A stretch of 26,044 nt of DNA from JABMMZ01 sp044377005 (GTDB lineage: Bacteria; Bacteroidota; Bacteroidia; NS11-12g; UBA955), in NCBI GenBank assembly GCA_044377005.1, contig JBILJV010000029.1:1-26044 (forward strand), read 5' to 3'. Of this stretch, positions 23,988 through 26,044 are shown in pieces (position 1 is the first letter of the stretch; each line of letters begins with the position of its first letter). A program made the translations under genes and the position numbers. A model generated the notes under the pieces. That model made no database searches and was not told the DNA's origin. It saw only the letters and a list, made by a program, of their open reading frames with translations.

Positions 23988-25373
23988 TTATTCAGACAAG
24001 CTCAATAAATTCTTTACATCATTATTAACCGATAAAATTAATAAACAAGTTGCAGTACAAAAAACAGGACTTGTAATACAGTGATGTCCTTGCCAATTGC
24101 CATTTTGTTCTTGAATAGACAAGAGTTTGCCAGAAACATTTTCGAACCAATTTTTCCAATTTTTATCGCGACTAATAATTAAGCCTTCACCAGTTTGTAA
24201 AAAACTAATAAACTCTTCACCACCATTATTCCCAAATCCTTGCATAATGTTGTCTTGAGCAGCTAATTTACTAGCATTCAAATTCACTTTGTATGCGGTG
24301 CTGTATTTTAAAGCTTCAGATTTACTTAAACCTGCTTTTTCAAGTGTTTCATTTGTAACTGTTTCATTTTCATTAACTAAACCAGATTTTTTAGCTTTCT
24401 CTACATATTTTTTAGCCTCATTTGCTTCTTTAGCAGAAGCTCTACTACTACTTGATACAGAATATAAAATAATACCTGCTCCGTCGGAGGTAACTGCTTT
24501 GTTATTATCTGCATCAAAATTATTTTTTTGGTATATTCTCGACTTTTCAAGAACAACACTATCAACCATTATTCCAGAAAAATTTGCAGTTTCTAATGCA
24601 TTATTGGCAAAAGACGATTGAAGAACTCCTGCCCATCCTGAACCTACAAAACTTCCATTTTGGTTCTGGGCTTTTTGTATTTTATTAATACAAATTTCAA
24701 TACACTTTTTAACTTGATTTTTTTTGTCGGGATGTGCATTGTAGATAGGTAATAAGTTGGTTAGATATTGCGAAGTTAACATTACATCTATATTATGTCC
24801 AAGTTTATATTGAGGTTGTGTTCCTTTAATTGTGGTGATGTTTAAATCGTTTCTGCCACTATTTTCAACACATTGAATTAAAAATTGTGTGCTTTTTACC
24901 ATTGCATTTTGGTAAGTTCCCTTAAATGGTGTATTGCCACATCTCAGTAATGCCATTGAAACCATTGCAGTAGTTGCAGGATCAGATTTTATTTGATTTT
25001 GAGAATTGGAGTTTTGGTTGAATTTTATTGAATTAACATTAGTTTGGGCACTCCAACCACCGTCAGAAAGTTGTTCCTTGCTAATCCATTCTAATGCTTT
25101 AATGATTGACTTTTCTATATTTTCAGGGGTTTTATAATTAAAATCAGAGTCAGAGAAATCCTGTTCAAATACTGTTTTATATACACATCCCTTTTTTGTT
25201 TCACTAATACTATCAGTTTTGGGATTGCAACATTCAGGTTTGTGATAAATTAAATCTTGAGTAGAGGTCCTGTTTTTGGGATTGAAATAAAGGTTTTCAG
25301 AATCAAGCTGAAAAATAAAAGCAGAGATTAATAACAGCAATAAGCCTAGAGGAATAATAAATTTTGATTTCAT
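23988..25373 (-). CDS. Exported alpha/alpha-toroid (prenyltransferase/squalene-oxidase repeat-like) protein
   Basis: A 461-residue protein with an N-terminal hydrophobic segment (about 5-21, PLGLLLLLISAFIF) acting as signal or anchor, so the rest is predicted outside the cytoplasm. It has repeats of the kind found in terpenoid cyclase and prenyltransferase toroids: QLSDGGW (101-107), QNQNGSF (236-242) and QEQNGNW (421-427), each next to helices, with ATTAMVSMALL and CTATCLLILSV as the paired inner helices. The catalytic DxDD or DCTAE motifs of real cyclases are absent. An Ala/Lys/Glu-rich helical insert (about 311-370) interrupts the fold, and Cys residues are frequent (CC at 48-49, Cys63, Cys432, Cys439, Cys443). 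Role unknown; probably a binding rather than a cyclase protein. Confidence 0.75.
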   Translation of the reverse strand: MKSKFIIPLGLLLLLISAFIFQLDSENLYFNPKNRTSTQDLIYHKPECCNPKTDSISETKKGCVYKTVFEQDFSDSDFNYKTPENIEKSIIKALEWISKEQLSDGGWSAQTNVNSIKFNQNSNSQNQIKSDPATTAMVSMALLRCGNTPFKGTYQNAMVKSTQFLIQCVENSGRNDLNITTIKGTQPQYKLGHNIDVMLTSQYLTNLLPIYNAHPDKKNQVKKCIEICINKIQKAQNQNGSFVGSGWAGVLQSSFANNALETANFSGIMVDSVVLEKSRIYQKNNFDADNNKAVTSDGAGIILYSVSSSSRASAKEANEAKKYVEKAKKSGLVNENETVTNETLEKAGLSKSEALKYSTAYKVNLNASKLAAQDNIMQGFGNNGGEEFISFLQTGEGLIISRDKNWKNWFENVSGKLLSIQEQNGNWQGHHCITSPVFCTATCLLILSVNNDVKNLLSLSE

Positions 25374-25435
25374 AATGGTTTATCAATTAAACCAATCAAT
25401 ACCTTTTGATTGTAAATGGTAAACGAAATTTTTAT

Positions 25436-25711
25436 TTATTTATTGAGATGAGGTTTCAACAACCTGTTTATTTTATGTTTAAGATCAAAGGGAATGTCGA
25501 TAAATTTAACAGCTATAACTTTAAAGTTTTTTGATAGTATTAATTCAATTTTACCTCCACAGGCTGTTAATTCTTCACTAAAACAATCCAATAACATGGT
25601 ATAGTATTCTATAATTTCCTTAGTAAGCATTTTAACAATGTGTTGATACTTTGGATTTTCTTCAGTTTCATATAAAATATAGAGGTATTTGATTTTTTTA
25701 TTTTCTGCCAT
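25436..25711 (-). CDS. Hypothetical protein, 91 residues
   Basis: A small soluble protein starting MAENKKIKYLYILYE with ATG at 25711. It has a predicted mixed alpha/beta pattern (helix around HIVKMLTKEIIEYYTMLLDC; strands KIELILS and FKVIAVKFI) and a basic C-terminus ending LLKPHLNK. No family recognised. It is 62 bp upstream of the toroid gene on the same strand, so the two may be co-transcribed. There is no Shine-Dalgarno sequence and no clear promoter box; the AT-rich region to its right may carry one. Confidence 0.6.
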   Translation of the reverse strand: MAENKKIKYLYILYETEENPKYQHIVKMLTKEIIEYYTMLLDCFSEELTACGGKIELILSKNFKVIAVKFIDIPFDLKHKINRLLKPHLNK

Positions 25712-26044
25712 TTGCTTCTTTTTTCATTTGACTAGGTGTTTTGTCACTCAAAATTATGTGATATAAATTGATAATAAAAAATAAATTGTGATAAATAATT
25801 TATTTAAGTATCTTATATATAATTAAATATATAGATATTTTTTTTTGTGTAGTCTTTTATACCTATCTTAAAAATGGTGTAATTTATACCGTATTTATTC
25901 TTTTAAATATGGTACATATTGATGTACCATAAGAAATGTTTTTTTTATTTTTAAACAATAAATAAGTTATCTTTTAAAATATTTTGGGTCATAGTATTAA
26001 ATACCTTGTTGATAATTTATAAATTTTTTAAAAATAGATGGGTC
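25712..26044. other. Gene-free AT-rich region at the right edge with two palindromes
   Basis: No open frame of note. It contains A/T-rich repeats (around 25813-25840), the imperfect palindrome GGTGTAATTTATACC (25876-25890) and the perfect palindrome TATGGTACAT/ATGTACCATA with a 4-base centre (25908-25931). A TATACC at 25858-25863 also resembles one arm of the first palindrome. Likely a regulatory region for a gene beyond the window. Confidence 0.5.
25908..25931. promoter_or_regulatory. Perfect palindrome, candidate operator
   Basis: TATGGTACAT (25908-25917), ATTG, ATGTACCATA (25922-25931): a 10-bp perfect inverted repeat with a 4-bp centre, in non-coding DNA. The size and symmetry suit a dimeric repressor site; it lacks a following T run, so a terminator is unlikely. 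Confidence 0.5.

Noticed and set aside
26007..26015. TGTTGATAA at the right edge, one mismatch from a DnaA box
   Set aside because: A single near-match in very AT-rich DNA, with no second box in the visible region.

Overview
This 26-kb window is AT-rich bacterial chromosome from a member of the Bacteroidota. The evidence is a Bacteroidota-type promoter box (TAnnTTTG) close upstream of many genes, an almost complete lack of Shine-Dalgarno sequences, several TTG starts, and typical proteins: a rhomboid protease next to an EEP-family hydrolase, a di-haem peroxidase lipoprotein, a YwqK/MORN-OmpA hybrid and a small ECF sigma factor. The order or family cannot be fixed from what is visible. The region is mostly housekeeping. 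I found no phage, insertion sequence, CRISPR array, tRNA or rRNA, and no clearly new multi-gene system; the interest lies in regulation and in small or decayed genes.

Layout. 1-2990 (minus strand): hutU (urocanate hydratase) and murB (cell-wall precursor synthesis) form a tight pair, followed by the beginning of an unrecognised gene that runs off the left edge. 3232-9767 (plus strand): a di-haem cytochrome c peroxidase lipoprotein, tcdA (tRNA ct6A dehydratase), a secreted TPR protein, a rhomboid protease overlapping an EEP-family membrane hydrolase, and accA (fatty acid synthesis). 9764-10170 (minus strand): a decayed gene, probably of the DUF1801 family. 10220-15262 (minus strand): the classical translation operon thrS-infC-rpmI-rplT with a strong terminator, preceded by hisS and, upstream of that, the SRP RNA gene ffs.

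15456-16336 (plus strand): an ECF sigma factor with an unusually perfect Shine-Dalgarno sequence, followed by a 77-residue protein that may be a soluble, zinc-less anti-sigma factor. 16370-18019 (minus strand): a secreted OmpA-family protein, divergent from yidC-rsmE. 18127-23911 (plus strand): yidC (membrane insertase), rsmE (16S rRNA methyltransferase), an arginase and gyrB, which ends at a bidirectional terminator. 23988-25711 (minus strand): a secreted alpha/alpha-toroid protein and a 91-residue protein of unknown function. 25712-26044 holds no gene but contains two palindromes that look like operators for something beyond the right edge.

How the genes connect: thrS, infC, rpmI, rplT, hisS, rsmE and tcdA all serve translation. 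ffs (targeting) and yidC (insertion) serve membrane protein biogenesis. hutU and arginase release nitrogen from histidine and arginine, but neither sits in a full catabolic operon. Starts were revised from the longest frame for five genes: the TPR protein (5294), hisS (15092), the OmpA protein (18019), gyrB (21962) and the left-edge partial gene (219). Coordinates and motifs were read by eye; family assignments come from recognised motifs, not from a database search.
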